In this document: one piece after another, positions 43,416 through 51,802 of the stretch
How the letters are laid out: each line of letters begins with the position of its first letter
Numbering within the stretch: position 1 is the stretch's first letter
Source of the DNA: Haloferax mucosum ATCC BAA-1512
GTDB lineage: Archaea > Halobacteriota > Halobacteria > Halobacteriales > Haloferacaceae
Reading direction: 5' to 3'
Assembly (NCBI RefSeq): GCF_000337815.1
Contig: NZ_AOLN01000018.1
Coordinates: 310,001 to 374,000 of the forward strand
DNA length: 64,000 bases
Translations under genes and position numbers: made by a program
The notes under the pieces: generated by a model
The model's input: the letters and a program-made list of their open reading frames with translations, nothing else
Databases searched by the model: none
Told to the model about the DNA's origin: nothing

Positions 43416-43820
43416 GTGAAGTCACTCGAACACGCCGCCGTCGGTGGCGCTGTCGGCGGGGTTGTGGCGGTCACGCCTGACCCGCCGGGGAGCGTGGCGT
43501 TTCTCGTCGTCGCCGCGGCGTTTCTCAGCGTCGTCATCGACCTCGACCACTTCGTCATCGCCCGCATCGAACGTGGCGACTGGGACAACCTCAAACTCGC
43601 CGTGACGAACCCGCGGGTGGGCCTCCTCGACCAAGAACAGGTCTTCGAAGAGTTCGGTGGCGCGTTCAATCGAAAGCGACTCCTGAGCCACCACCTTCTC
43701 GGGGGCGTCGCAGTCGGCGGTCTCGCACTCTCGGGCGCGGAGTCGCTCGCCGCGTTCGTCGCAATCGTCCTCTACGTGCACGTCGTCTGCGATTACCTCA
43801 GAGACCTCGGATTCGCATAG
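43416..43820 (+). CDS. Membrane-bound metal-dependent hydrolase-like protein (YdjM/DUF457 type)
   Basis: A 134-residue protein starting at GTG 43416, with helices AAVGGAVGGVVAVTPDP, GSVAFLVVAAAFLSVVIDL and SLAAFVAIVLYVHVVCDYL. Metal-binding-type residues follow the family pattern: DLDHFVIA after the second helix, LLSHHLLGG, and HVVCDYLRDLGF at the end. DUF457/YdjM proteins are membrane proteins of uncertain activity. It follows the SelW-like gene by 26 bases and may share its transcript. Confidence in the family is moderate because the protein is short. Confidence 0.65.
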   Translation: MKSLEHAAVGGAVGGVVAVTPDPPGSVAFLVVAAAFLSVVIDLDHFVIARIERGDWDNLKLAVTNPRVGLLDQEQVFEEFGGAFNRKRLLSHHLLGGVAVGGLALSGAESLAAFVAIVLYVHVVCDYLRDLGFA

Positions 43821-43937
43821 GCAGAGTGGGAGGTGATGCGGAGTAGTGGGTACGGTGCGAAGTGAAGTGGATAGAGTAGACTGGACTGCCCCGAATGAAA
43901 TGAAGGATACGTGGGTGTCGTGGCCGCTATCGAAGCC

Positions 43938-44960
43938 TCAGTGACCCCAACGACGCCCCTCTTCGTCGTATCGGGCGTTCATGATGCGCTCCCACTGGGC
44001 GGTCGAGAGGTCTACGTCGGCCGCGCCGATGTTCTCGTCGAGTTGGTCGGTCGTCCGCGCACCGACGATGGGGACAACGGTCGCATCCGGATAGTCCATC
44101 AGCCAGCGGAGTGCGACCTGTGCGGGACTGGCGTCCACTTCGTCGGCGACGGCGCGAATCTCGTCGAGGACGTGCCAGCCGCGCTCGGAGACGTAGAACT
44201 GCTCGAAGCGGTCGTCGAACGACCCGCGCGCGCCGTCGGGCGCGACGTACTGTGCGGGGTCGTCCGGGTCGGCGCGTTCGTACTTTCCGGTGAGGAAGCC
44301 GCCGGCGAGCGGCGAGTACGGACAGACCGCGAGGTCTTGGTCACCGCACACGTCGAGGTACTCCTTCACGTCTTCGTAGTAGCCCGCGTGGAACAGCGGT
44401 TGGGTCACGTCGAAACGGGCGTACTCGTTCGCGTCGGACTTCCAGAGCGCCTTGGTGAGTTGCCACGCCGCCATCGTCGATGCGCCGAGATAGTTCACTT
44501 TGCCCTCCTCGACGAGCGCGTTCAGCGTCTGGAGCGTCTCCTCGATGGGTGTCTCGTCGTCCCAGCGGTGGATGTAGTAGAGGTCGAGGTAGTCGGTGTC
44601 GAGGCGGTCGAGTGTCCCCTCGATTTGATTGCGGATGTGCGTCCGCGAGAGCCCGCGGCCGTTCGGGTTGTCCTCGTCGAAGGGAAAATACACCTTCGAG
44701 GCGAGGACGTACTCTTCGCGGTCGCGGTCGGCCAGCCAGTTACCGATGTACGTCTCCGAGGTGCCGTTGGGGTTGCCGTAGACGTTCGCGGTGTCGATGA
44801 AGTTGCCGCCGCGCTCCTCGAACGCGTCGAGGAGTTCGTGGGCGTCCGATTCGTCGGTTTCGAGGACGTCGTTGGTCCGCCGCCCGAACCGCCACGTGCC
44901 GAAACACAACTCCGAGACGCGGGTGCCGGTGGACCCGAGTCGCCGATAGTCGAGGGTCAT
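43938..44960 (-). CDS. Aldo/keto reductase
   Basis: A 340-residue NAD(P)H-dependent TIM-barrel oxidoreductase. Signature features are GNFIDTANVYGN with the catalytic Asp and Tyr, ASKVYFP supplying Lys, YYIHRWDDETPIEE with the His, and a C-terminal VPIVGARTTDQLDENIGA cofactor loop. It resembles YajO/Kv-beta-type reductases. The substrate is unknown. The reading frame extends nine codons upstream, but ATG 44960 (MTLDYRRLGSTG) is supported by TATTTTG at 44985-44991, 28 bases before it on the reverse strand. Confidence 0.92.
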   Translation of the reverse strand: MTLDYRRLGSTGTRVSELCFGTWRFGRRTNDVLETDESDAHELLDAFEERGGNFIDTANVYGNPNGTSETYIGNWLADRDREEYVLASKVYFPFDEDNPNGRGLSRTHIRNQIEGTLDRLDTDYLDLYYIHRWDDETPIEETLQTLNALVEEGKVNYLGASTMAAWQLTKALWKSDANEYARFDVTQPLFHAGYYEDVKEYLDVCGDQDLAVCPYSPLAGGFLTGKYERADPDDPAQYVAPDGARGSFDDRFEQFYVSERGWHVLDEIRAVADEVDASPAQVALRWLMDYPDATVVPIVGARTTDQLDENIGAADVDLSTAQWERIMNARYDEEGRRWGH

Positions 44961-44984
44961 ACGTGACATGACGGCGGCCAACGA

Positions 44985-44991
44985 CAAAATA
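44985..44991 (-). promoter_or_regulatory. TATA-like box of the aldo/keto reductase gene
   Basis: TATTTTG on the reverse strand, centred 28 bases before the ATG at 44960; it decides between three in-frame starts. Confidence 0.55.
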
Positions 44992-45138
44992 CTCCGAGTT
45001 GCGGCGAGGCGTTCAGTGCTGGTCGTCGGTGTCGCGTCGGTGCGGGAGACGTGGTCTACACCTCACCGAGCCGTGTCTATTATATGCAAATTGTGACCTT
45101 CCCGCACGCTTTTCCGCGCTCCGTACGATATATAAATC

Positions 45139-46137
45139 ATGTTTAGAGCCGCAGGTATCGGACTCGGCACGCTCGGATTCATGGAGTGCGGTCTCCTCGA
45201 CGAGTTAGACGGCGTGCGCGTCGTCGCCGGGGCCGACCCCGACGAAGGGAGCCGAGAGCGCTTCGAAGCCGAGTTCGACGTTCCGACGTACGAGTCGGTC
45301 GAGCAGTTGCTCGACGGAGAGTTTCTCGACGCGGTAACGGTTGCGTCGCCGCACACGGCGCACTTCGACCACGTGCTCGCGGCGCTGGAAGCCGGTGTTC
45401 ACGTTCACGTGGAAAAACCGATGGTGACGGACCTCGGCGGCGCGCGGGCGCTCATCGACCGCGCCGACGAGGACGGTCTCACGCTCGCGGTCGGCTACCA
45501 ACGACACTTCGACCCGCGATACCGCGAACTACGCCGCATCGTCGATTCCGGCCGCATCGGTGACCCACACATGGTCGTCTGCCACCTCGAACAGGAGTGG
45601 ATTCGGTGGACGAAAGACGAGTGGCGCGGCGACCCCGCCAAATCGGGCGGCGGCCAGCTGTACGATTCCGGGTCGCACCTCCTCGATGCGATGCTCTGGG
45701 TGACGCGCTCGAAGCCCGTGACGGTCGCCGCCGCGGTTGACCACCGCGGCTACGACGTGGACGTAAACACGGCGCTTTCGGTCGTACTCGATAGAGACGG
45801 CGACCGACTCACAGCCAGCGTTGCGGTCTCCGGCGACGGAGCGAGCGTTCCGGACCCCGGCGAGTCGCTCCGAATTATCGGCACCGAGGGGATGGTCGTG
45901 TTCGACGGCGAGACCATCGCGGTGACGGAGGCAGGAACGACCTATCGAGCGACGCCGCCGGTCCCCGACTTCGAGGAATTGACGCGGAAGAAACTTCGGA
46001 ACTTCGTCGATGCCGCCCGCGACGAGGCCGACCTGTATATTCCGGCGAGAGATGCACTCCACGTCACGGCGCTGACCGAAGCGGCGTACCAGTCCGCGAC
46101 GACGGGCCGCCGCGTCAACGTCGATGGCGACGCCTGA
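45139..46137 (+). CDS. Gfo/Idh/MocA family oxidoreductase
   Basis: A 332-residue NAD(P)-dependent sugar or cyclitol dehydrogenase-type protein. The N-terminal Rossmann domain has GIGLGTLGF, then VVAGADPDEGSRERFEAEF and VEKPMVTDLGGARALID with the catalytic-type EKP. The C-terminal domain carries GGQLYDSGSHLLDAMLW with the GxxxDxGxH signature. The ATG at 45139 is required to keep the glycine loop; TATATAA lies only about 10 bases before it, so the real promoter is probably the TTATATGC near 45077-45085. It is next to, but convergent with, the sugar dehydrogenase gene. Confidence 0.91.
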   Translation: MFRAAGIGLGTLGFMECGLLDELDGVRVVAGADPDEGSRERFEAEFDVPTYESVEQLLDGEFLDAVTVASPHTAHFDHVLAALEAGVHVHVEKPMVTDLGGARALIDRADEDGLTLAVGYQRHFDPRYRELRRIVDSGRIGDPHMVVCHLEQEWIRWTKDEWRGDPAKSGGGQLYDSGSHLLDAMLWVTRSKPVTVAAAVDHRGYDVDVNTALSVVLDRDGDRLTASVAVSGDGASVPDPGESLRIIGTEGMVVFDGETIAVTEAGTTYRATPPVPDFEELTRKKLRNFVDAARDEADLYIPARDALHVTALTEAAYQSATTGRRVNVDGDA

Positions 46138-46151
46138 CCCGACCTGCGAGA

Positions 46152-46195
46152 GCGGCAGGTGAGAACTGCGGCGGTGGCAGGTGAGAACTACGGCG
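46152..46195 (+). repeat. Two-copy 22-base tandem repeat after the Gfo/Idh/MocA gene
   Basis: Units at 46152-46173 and 46174-46195 share GGCAGGTGAGAACT(G/A)CGGCG, with only two differences. A partial third copy (CAGCCTGCACTGCG) may follow. The array begins 15 bases after the stop codon. Confidence 0.75.
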
Positions 46196-46219
46196 ACAGC
46201 CTGCACTGCGTGGATGGCG

Positions 46220-47608
46220 TCAAACCTTCCGTAGACGGTTGAGCGTTCCGGACGTGCCGCCGACGCGGGAGTTGTCGCTGGTGCAAACGTAGAGTTCTCC
46301 GGCTGGGTCGCGGCCGAACGCGAGGACGAACCGACCGCCGTCGTCACGGACGGCAATCGGAATCTCGGTGATGTCCCACGGCCGCGACTCCTGCGGACGA
46401 GCGGCGAACAGTCGACCGCCGGATTGCCAGTCGGCGAAGACATACGCACCCGAGAGCGCGTCGATTTCGGCACCACGGTAGACGTGGCCGCCGATGACGG
46501 CGATACCCGAGGGACCGTCGCCGCCGTGGGGGTATTCGAGAACCGGGTAGAGGAGTGGCTCTCCCTCAGGCGTCGCCGTCGGGCAGTCGTCCCGCCGGAA
46601 GCAGTGTGTGCCCTCGTGGACGTTCCAGCCGTAGTTGCCGCCCCGGCGGAGAAGGTTGACTTCTTCCCACCGGTTTTGTCCCACATCGGCGACGTAGCAG
46701 TCCTCGCCGTCGAACGACAACCGCCACGGATTTCGGAAGCCCCACGCGTATTGCTCGTCGAGACCGTCGCGGCCGACGAGCGGATTGTCCGCTGGGATGC
46801 CGTAGGGCCGGTCGCCGTCCCCTTCGGAATCGACGTCGATTCGGAGGACGCTCCCGAGGAGATTCGAGGTCACGTCTTGTCCGTTTCCACCCGAGACGGC
46901 TTCGTACCAGTCTTCGATGTGACCGCGCCCCTCGTCGTTTGCGCCGCCGCCGTCGCCGACGCCGACGTAGAGGTAACCGTCCGGGGCGAACGCGACGGTG
47001 CCGGCGTTGTGGTTCCCCTGCGGTTGCGGCAGTTCGAGCAGGACCCGCTCCGAATCGGCGGTGACGGTCGTTGCCTCCGGTTCGACCGTCAACTCGCTCA
47101 GGACGAACGTGTGGCTGTCGTTCGAGGGCGTCCCGGACCGATGCGGCGCGCTGTACCGGAGGAAGAGACGACCGTTGTCGCCGAACTCGGGATGGAAGGC
47201 AATCCCGAGAAGCCCGCGTTCGTCGTAGCCGCCGACATCGACGACGCGGTCCGCGATATCGAGGTACGGGTCGCTCCGTAGCCCGGCGTCGTCGTGTAAC
47301 CAGATTCGACCGGGTTGGTCCGCGACGAATCGTTTCGTCCCGTCGAACGCCGCCGGAATGGCGATATCGACCGGCGACGTGAAGCCGCCCGCGAGGGTTT
47401 CGTAGCCGACTTCGACACCGGACAGAGAACCGGATCCGTTGGAGTCGTTACCCCCGTCGGCGTCGGAGTCGGGCGATAGTGTCGCGGCGTCTCCGCCATC
47501 GGTTCCGGTGTTGTCCCCATCTGTACCGGGTTCGCCCGCACAACCGGCGAGTCCGCTGAGAACGGCCGCGCCAGTCGCGGCGAGAAAGTCGCGTCGGGAA
47601 CCATCCAT
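46220..47608 (-). CDS. Exported PQQ-type glucose/sorbosone dehydrogenase-like lipoprotein
   Basis: A 462-residue protein with a Tat-type lipoprotein signal: SRRDFLAATGAAVLSGLAGC, where the twin Arg and the lipobox Cys are both present. A Thr/Asp/Gly-rich linker follows. The mature domain is a six-bladed beta-propeller of the soluble-glucose-dehydrogenase type, with ERGLLGIAFHPEFGDNGRLF, PQPQGNHNAGTVAFAPDGYLY and VGDGGGANDEGRGH. It probably oxidises aldose sugars outside the cell with PQQ as cofactor; PQQ synthesis genes are not visible. The frame is open upstream to 47752, but the ATG at 47608 starts the signal sequence. Confidence 0.88.
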   Translation of the reverse strand: MDGSRRDFLAATGAAVLSGLAGCAGEPGTDGDNTGTDGGDAATLSPDSDADGGNDSNGSGSLSGVEVGYETLAGGFTSPVDIAIPAAFDGTKRFVADQPGRIWLHDDAGLRSDPYLDIADRVVDVGGYDERGLLGIAFHPEFGDNGRLFLRYSAPHRSGTPSNDSHTFVLSELTVEPEATTVTADSERVLLELPQPQGNHNAGTVAFAPDGYLYVGVGDGGGANDEGRGHIEDWYEAVSGGNGQDVTSNLLGSVLRIDVDSEGDGDRPYGIPADNPLVGRDGLDEQYAWGFRNPWRLSFDGEDCYVADVGQNRWEEVNLLRRGGNYGWNVHEGTHCFRRDDCPTATPEGEPLLYPVLEYPHGGDGPSGIAVIGGHVYRGAEIDALSGAYVFADWQSGGRLFAARPQESRPWDITEIPIAVRDDGGRFVLAFGRDPAGELYVCTSDNSRVGGTSGTLNRLRKV

Positions 47609-47750
47609 GCACCCTGTTAGCACTGCATTAGGAGTAAGGCTTACTGCGGTTTCGGCGGCCAGAGAGTGTGTGATGTGGTCGTCTTGGTAGCCTTCGAATC
47701 GGGTGTCGATTCCGAATCCCTTACCACCCGATGGGTCCGTCGAATAGGAC

Positions 47751-48698
47751 ATGGACGAGGTACTCGTCGCCGACGACCTCAGGAAATCCTACGGTGACAC
47801 GGAGGCGCTTTCGGGCGTCTCGCTGTCGGTCGCCGAAGGGGAGGTTTTCGGTCTCATCGGTCCGAACGGCGCGGGGAAGACGACGCTGGTTCGCGCCCTC
47901 ACAGGGACGACAACGGTCGAATCCGGGATGGCAACCATCCTCGGCGGCGACCCGACGGCGGTCAACCGCCAGCGACTCGGGTTGCTCCCGCAGGACTTCA
48001 CGCCCGCAGGGCGACTGACCGCCCGCGAACTCGTCGCCTACTACGCCGGTCTCTACGACGACGCGCGCAGTCCCGACGCCGTGCTCGACGAAGTCGGACT
48101 CGCCGACGCCGCCGACACGTGGTACGAAAACCTCTCCGGCGGCCAACAGCGCCGGGCCTGCATCGCCCTGACGCTCGTCAACGACCCCGACGTGCTCTTT
48201 TTGGACGAACCGACGACCGGCATCGACCCCGCCGGTCGCCGGTCGCTCTGGTCGCTCGTCGAATCCCTCGCCGACAGCGGGACCACGGTGTTTCTCACCA
48301 GCCACTCGATGGCGGAAGTCGAACGACTCGCCGACCGCGTGGGCTTGCTCAACGAAGGACAACTCGTCACGGTCGGTCGCCCGGACGAACTCGTCGCGGA
48401 ATACGGCGGCGAGAGCCGACTCGTCGTCCGGACCGCGGGCGACGCCGACCTCGACCTCGAATCCGTGACGCTCGCGCCCGCGCTCCGAACCGAGACGACC
48501 GAAGACGGCGTCACCGTCTACGGTGTCGGCCCGCGTGAAATCGGCGACGCGGTTGCGGCCTTCGACGAGGCCGGCGTCGTCTACGAATCGCTCGTCTGGA
48601 AGCAACCCGGTCTCGAAGAGGTCTACCTCTCGTTGACGGGCGAGCAGTTCGAAGCGGCGCGTCCCGCGGCGGCCGCGGCCATCGGAGGGCACCAATGA
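47751..48698 (+). CDS. ABC transporter ATP-binding protein (ABC-2/daunorubicin-resistance type)
   Basis: A 315-residue ATPase of an ABC exporter. Walker A GPNGAGKTT, signature LSGGQQRRA, Walker B VLFLDEPTTGIDP and the H-loop FLTSHSM are complete. A C-terminal extension (about 220-315) contains the DrrA-like region ending in LEEVYLSLTG. Its ATG start has CCCTTACC about 28 bases upstream. The stop overlaps the permease start in ATGA, so the two are coupled and form an exporter; substrate (drug, lipid, or copper/NosF-like) is unknown. Confidence 0.93.
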   Translation: MDEVLVADDLRKSYGDTEALSGVSLSVAEGEVFGLIGPNGAGKTTLVRALTGTTTVESGMATILGGDPTAVNRQRLGLLPQDFTPAGRLTARELVAYYAGLYDDARSPDAVLDEVGLADAADTWYENLSGGQQRRACIALTLVNDPDVLFLDEPTTGIDPAGRRSLWSLVESLADSGTTVFLTSHSMAEVERLADRVGLLNEGQLVTVGRPDELVAEYGGESRLVVRTAGDADLDLESVTLAPALRTETTEDGVTVYGVGPREIGDAVAAFDEAGVVYESLVWKQPGLEEVYLSLTGEQFEAARPAAAAAIGGHQ

Positions 48699-49450
48699 GT
48701 TCGCTCGCTCGCGTTCGCTCGGAGTTCGTCGCCTCGTGGCACTCGTTTCTCCGCCGACGGACGGCCGTGTTCTTCACGTTCTTCTTCCCGGCGATTATCG
48801 TCGTCATCTTCGGTGCGCTCGTCCAGACGCAACCGACCGGCGGCGGTCTCTTCGCCGAGCCGAAAGAGTACTATATCGCTGGCTATCTCGCCGTCGTCGT
48901 CCTCTTTACGCCGCTGTCGCGGGTCGGAAGCACCATCGCCCGCCACCGCGACGGCAACCGCTTCGAGAAGTTGGCGACGACGCCGCTTTCTCGCTCGGAG
49001 TGGCTTCTCGCGCACTCGCTCGTCAACGTCGTCGTCATCGGTCTCGCGGCGCTGTTGCTCCTCGGACTTTCGGTCCTCGTGACCGGTGCGTCGATTCCGC
49101 TTTCGGCACCGACGCTGGCTATCGTTCCTTTCGTCGCGCTCGGTGTGACGTTGTTCTGCGGTCTCGGCGCGATTATCGGAAGCGTCGCCGACTCTCAAGA
49201 CGGCGTTATCGCCGCGAGCAACGCCATCGCGCTTCCGCTGTTGTTCCTCTCCGAGACGTTCGTGACGCCCGACTTGCTCCCGTCGTGGTTCGTGCCGGCG
49301 CTGAATCTCTCGCCGCTCACGTTCTTCGCTCGCGGCGTCCGGGCGCTCACCTACACCGGCGGCGACTGGACGACGAACCTCGGTATCCTCGCGGCGCTTT
49401 CGGTCGTGTTCTTTGCGGCGGGGACGCTGGCGATTCCACAGACTGACTGA
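48695..49450 (+). CDS. ABC-2 type transporter permease
   Basis: A 251-residue permease with six predicted membrane helices: FFTFFFPAIIVVIFGALVQT, YLAVVVLFTPLSRVG, LAHSLVNVVVIGLAALLLLG, PTLAIVPFVALGVTLFCGLG, AIALPLLFLSETFVTPDLLP and NLGILAALSVVFFAAGTLAI. The conserved intracellular sequence RHRDGNRFEKLATTPLSRSEWL is typical of ABC-2 permeases. It overlaps the ATPase gene by four bases. Like other haloarchaeal pairs of this type, it likely works as a homodimer with two ATPase subunits. Confidence 0.91.
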   Translation: MSSLARVRSEFVASWHSFLRRRTAVFFTFFFPAIIVVIFGALVQTQPTGGGLFAEPKEYYIAGYLAVVVLFTPLSRVGSTIARHRDGNRFEKLATTPLSRSEWLLAHSLVNVVVIGLAALLLLGLSVLVTGASIPLSAPTLAIVPFVALGVTLFCGLGAIIGSVADSQDGVIAASNAIALPLLFLSETFVTPDLLPSWFVPALNLSPLTFFARGVRALTYTGGDWTTNLGILAALSVVFFAAGTLAIPQTD

Positions 49451-49575
49451 CGAAACACGGTCACCTTTTCGAGCCGTTTCCCGACCGTCGCCGCGCGGTT
49501 TTGGTGCTTTCCGGCAGGGCACTGACGACGCCCGCAAACTCAAGCCTTAACCCGCGGCCGACCCCACGTGGGGGC

Positions 49576-49860
49576 ATGGTCGAAACTGAGACATACACCA
49601 TCGAAGGACCGAACGGTGACACCGAAGACGTCGAACTCCCCGCCGGTCTCGTCGATATCTTCTCGGAGCAGGGCGAGGAACCGACCGACGTCGTCGCCGA
49701 CGTCGTCGTCCAAGCGTTCGCACAGCAGGCTCACGTCGTCGCACACCACAACGAGGGCGGCGCGCCGGCTGACATCGCCGAAATCAACGAGAAGATGGAA
49801 GAACTGTTCGAAGAGCGCTTCGGCGTCGCACTCGCCGACGCACTCGGACACTCGCACTAA
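49576..49860 (+). CDS. Small acidic haloarchaeal protein (DUF7545-like)
   Basis: A 94-residue soluble acidic protein: a beta-like start (ETYTIEGPNGDTEDVELPAG), then two helices (LVDIFSEQGEEPTDVVADVV and EINEKMEELFEERFGVALAD), ending LGHSH. His residues occur in AHVVAHHNEGG. No domain of known activity is recognised; the label DUF7545 is from memory. GCCTTAACCC is centred 28 bases before the ATG, and the plus-strand sequence upstream is open but not coding-like. It is a separate transcription unit from the ABC exporter. Confidence 0.72.
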   Translation: MVETETYTIEGPNGDTEDVELPAGLVDIFSEQGEEPTDVVADVVVQAFAQQAHVVAHHNEGGAPADIAEINEKMEELFEERFGVALADALGHSH

Positions 49861-49977
49861 GTCGCGGCCGCGACCGTCGGTGCAACGCACGTTGCATCCG
49901 CGCCCGACCGATTTTCTGTGTATCGTAGCGGGCTGGAAGCGACGCCGCCGTCTCTCGACTCGTGGCGTCGCCCGTTC

Positions 49978-50775
49978 TCAGATGAATGCGAGCGGGACCA
50001 TGACTGCGAACCCGGCGGCGAGTCCGGCGGCCAGTTCGACTTTCCCACCGCGGGGGAGACGCTCGCCGAGTTCCAACGCTTCCGGAATGAACTCCGTGAG
50101 GACGAGAAACACCATGGCTCCCGCCGCAAAGCCGAAGCCGAACGGCAGGAACTCGCGGGCGACGCGCACGAAGTAGAACGCGACGACCGCGCCGATAGGC
50201 TGTGGCAGACTGGAGAAGATAGCCCACCAGACCAGTTTCCAGTTGGGAACGTCCATCGACCGAAGCGGGATGGAGACGGCGAGACCTTCGGGAATGTTGT
50301 GAATCGAGATTGCGAGCGTCATGAACACCGCCAAGAGTGGGACGACGAAGCCGAAAAGCTCGAAGCCGCCTTCGAGACCGAGGTCGGCAAAAGAGACGCC
50401 GACGGCCACACCTTCGGGGAAACTGTGGACGGTGAGAATGCCGAGAATCAACACGAGTTTTCTGAAATCCGCCTCCTCGTATTTCTGTGGGTGCACCTCT
50501 GCGCCCTCGATGAAGTAATGTGCGACGAGGACGAGAACGACGCCCGCCCCGAGACCGATACCGAGTTCCACCGGCGTCCCGTTAGCGAGACCTTCGAAGA
50601 TGAGACCGAACAGCGACGCAGAGACCATAATCCCCGAGGCGATACCCCAGAGCGCCACGTTCCAGCGGTCGCTCACGTCCGACACGAAAAAGAACGGAAT
50701 CGCGCCGAGACCGGTTGCGATGGCCGTGATAAGCCCCGCGACAAAGACGAACGCGAGGGCGGCGAGTTGCTCCAT
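49978..50775 (-). CDS. ZIP family metal transporter
   Basis: A 265-residue divalent-cation permease (zinc, iron or manganese import). Eight membrane helices are evident, with the two ZIP metal motifs HSFPEGVAVG in helix 4 and HNIPEGLAVS in helix 5. The loop between helices 3 and 4 contains GAEVHPQKYEEAD, short and not His-rich, unlike most eukaryotic ZIPs. ATG 50775 starts the first helix (EQLAALAFVFVAGLITAIAT); the upstream frame is AT-rich and non-coding. AATATTTATC about 28 bases upstream on the reverse strand is a strong TATA-like element. Confidence 0.92.
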   Translation of the reverse strand: MEQLAALAFVFVAGLITAIATGLGAIPFFFVSDVSDRWNVALWGIASGIMVSASLFGLIFEGLANGTPVELGIGLGAGVVLVLVAHYFIEGAEVHPQKYEEADFRKLVLILGILTVHSFPEGVAVGVSFADLGLEGGFELFGFVVPLLAVFMTLAISIHNIPEGLAVSIPLRSMDVPNWKLVWWAIFSSLPQPIGAVVAFYFVRVAREFLPFGFGFAAGAMVFLVLTEFIPEALELGERLPRGGKVELAAGLAAGFAVMVPLAFI

Positions 50776-50933
50776 ACGAACAGTAGCGTTTCGGCTCCGA
50801 TAAATATTATCATATTTCAGATAGTTTTCGGCTACCCTAAATCCAAGTACCGGGCCGAAGCCGCGTCTGTGGTTTCGTCGCGCCAAAAAATGAGAGCGAT
50901 GAGCCAGTGTATTTAAATTGATATATTCTGCGT

Positions 50934-51170
50934 ATGGTGGCACGAATCGTCCGTCAGCGTGACCGAGACACTGTCGTCGGACTCACCGTTTGGGACCCGA
51001 TTCGTTGGTTCCTGACTTTTCGTGAAAAACAGCGACTACGGCGGACTACTCAGTCGTCCGCGGCAGACGCGCTGTCCGGCGAATCGGTGTCGCTTCCCAT
51101 CGGAGAGACCGGTGTCGCCGCGACGGCGCGGGCCGAACCCATCCACCGTTCGACGTTGGCGGCGACGTAG
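50934..51170 (+). CDS. Doubtful small ORF with strong upstream TATA element
   Basis: A 78-codon frame beginning MVARIVRQRDRDTVVGLTVW. It is preceded by the strongest AT-rich promoter-like stretch of the region (TATTTAAATTG at 50910-50920 and ATATATT at 50921-50927). Its last 40 codons overlap the mechanosensitive-type gene on the other strand, and codon choice is not as GC3-rich as in neighbours. It may be a real short protein, a fragment, or an untranslated RNA start. I recognise no family. Confidence 0.22.
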   Translation: MVARIVRQRDRDTVVGLTVWDPIRWFLTFREKQRLRRTTQSSAADALSGESVSLPIGETGVAATARAEPIHRSTLAAT

Positions 51171-51802
51171 TCGCGGGCACCGAAAGCGACCGCGCCGCCA
51201 ACACCGATAGCCAACGCGGCCGCGAGACCCCACGCGAACGCTTGGGCGATGGTAAAGAGAATCTCGACGTCGATGCCCATCGTGCTCAGACCGATGACGA
51301 CCGCCGTGAAGTACAAGAACAGTCGCGCACCGATTGCGAAGATGCTCGTGTAGGACGTTTCGGTCGCCGCGCGAGTCCGCATAATCGCGTCACCGATGAA
51401 GTCGGCGACGACGAAGCCGAGAACGATGACGAGCAGTCCAGCGACGAACGACGGGGCGTACGAGGCCGCCGTCGAGACCCATTCGGAAAACAGGTCAACG
51501 GCCAGTACGTCCGCCGCGGCGAGGACCGCAATCGCGTAGACGAACCATCGACCGAGCGTCCCGAACGCCCGCGAGACCGTCTTTTCGGTGCCGCCGAGAA
51601 TTTTCCCGACCGGCGTTTCGAGCACCGCCCTATCGACTTCGATTCGGTCGGCGACGCGCGCGATGAGACGCGCCGCGATACTGCCGACGAACCAGCCGAC
51701 GAGCAGGATGAGAATCGCGCCTGCAAGTCGCGGTAAGAAGGCCAGTACGGCGTTCGTCAACTCTGCAATCGACTCGGTTAGTGTGACTTGTAACGGGTAC
51801 AT
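51050..51802 (-). CDS. MscS-related small membrane protein (conserved TM helix family)
   Basis: A 250-residue membrane protein. The N-terminal part (AVLAFLPRLAGAILILLVGWFVGSIAARL) matches the conserved TM helix seen in MscS-like and CmpX-like proteins; the same kind of helix recurs near ASYAPSFVAGLLVIVLGFVVADFIGDAIMR and AIAQAFAWGLAAALAIGVGGAVAFG. The beta-domain and C-terminal cage of true MscS are missing, so it is a short conserved-TM-helix family protein rather than a complete channel. It could regulate or form a small channel. The start at 51802 (MYPLQVTLT) is preferred to 51826. Confidence 0.75.
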   Translation of the reverse strand: MYPLQVTLTESIAELTNAVLAFLPRLAGAILILLVGWFVGSIAARLIARVADRIEVDRAVLETPVGKILGGTEKTVSRAFGTLGRWFVYAIAVLAAADVLAVDLFSEWVSTAASYAPSFVAGLLVIVLGFVVADFIGDAIMRTRAATETSYTSIFAIGARLFLYFTAVVIGLSTMGIDVEILFTIAQAFAWGLAAALAIGVGGAVAFGARDYVAANVERWMGSARAVAATPVSPMGSDTDSPDSASAADD

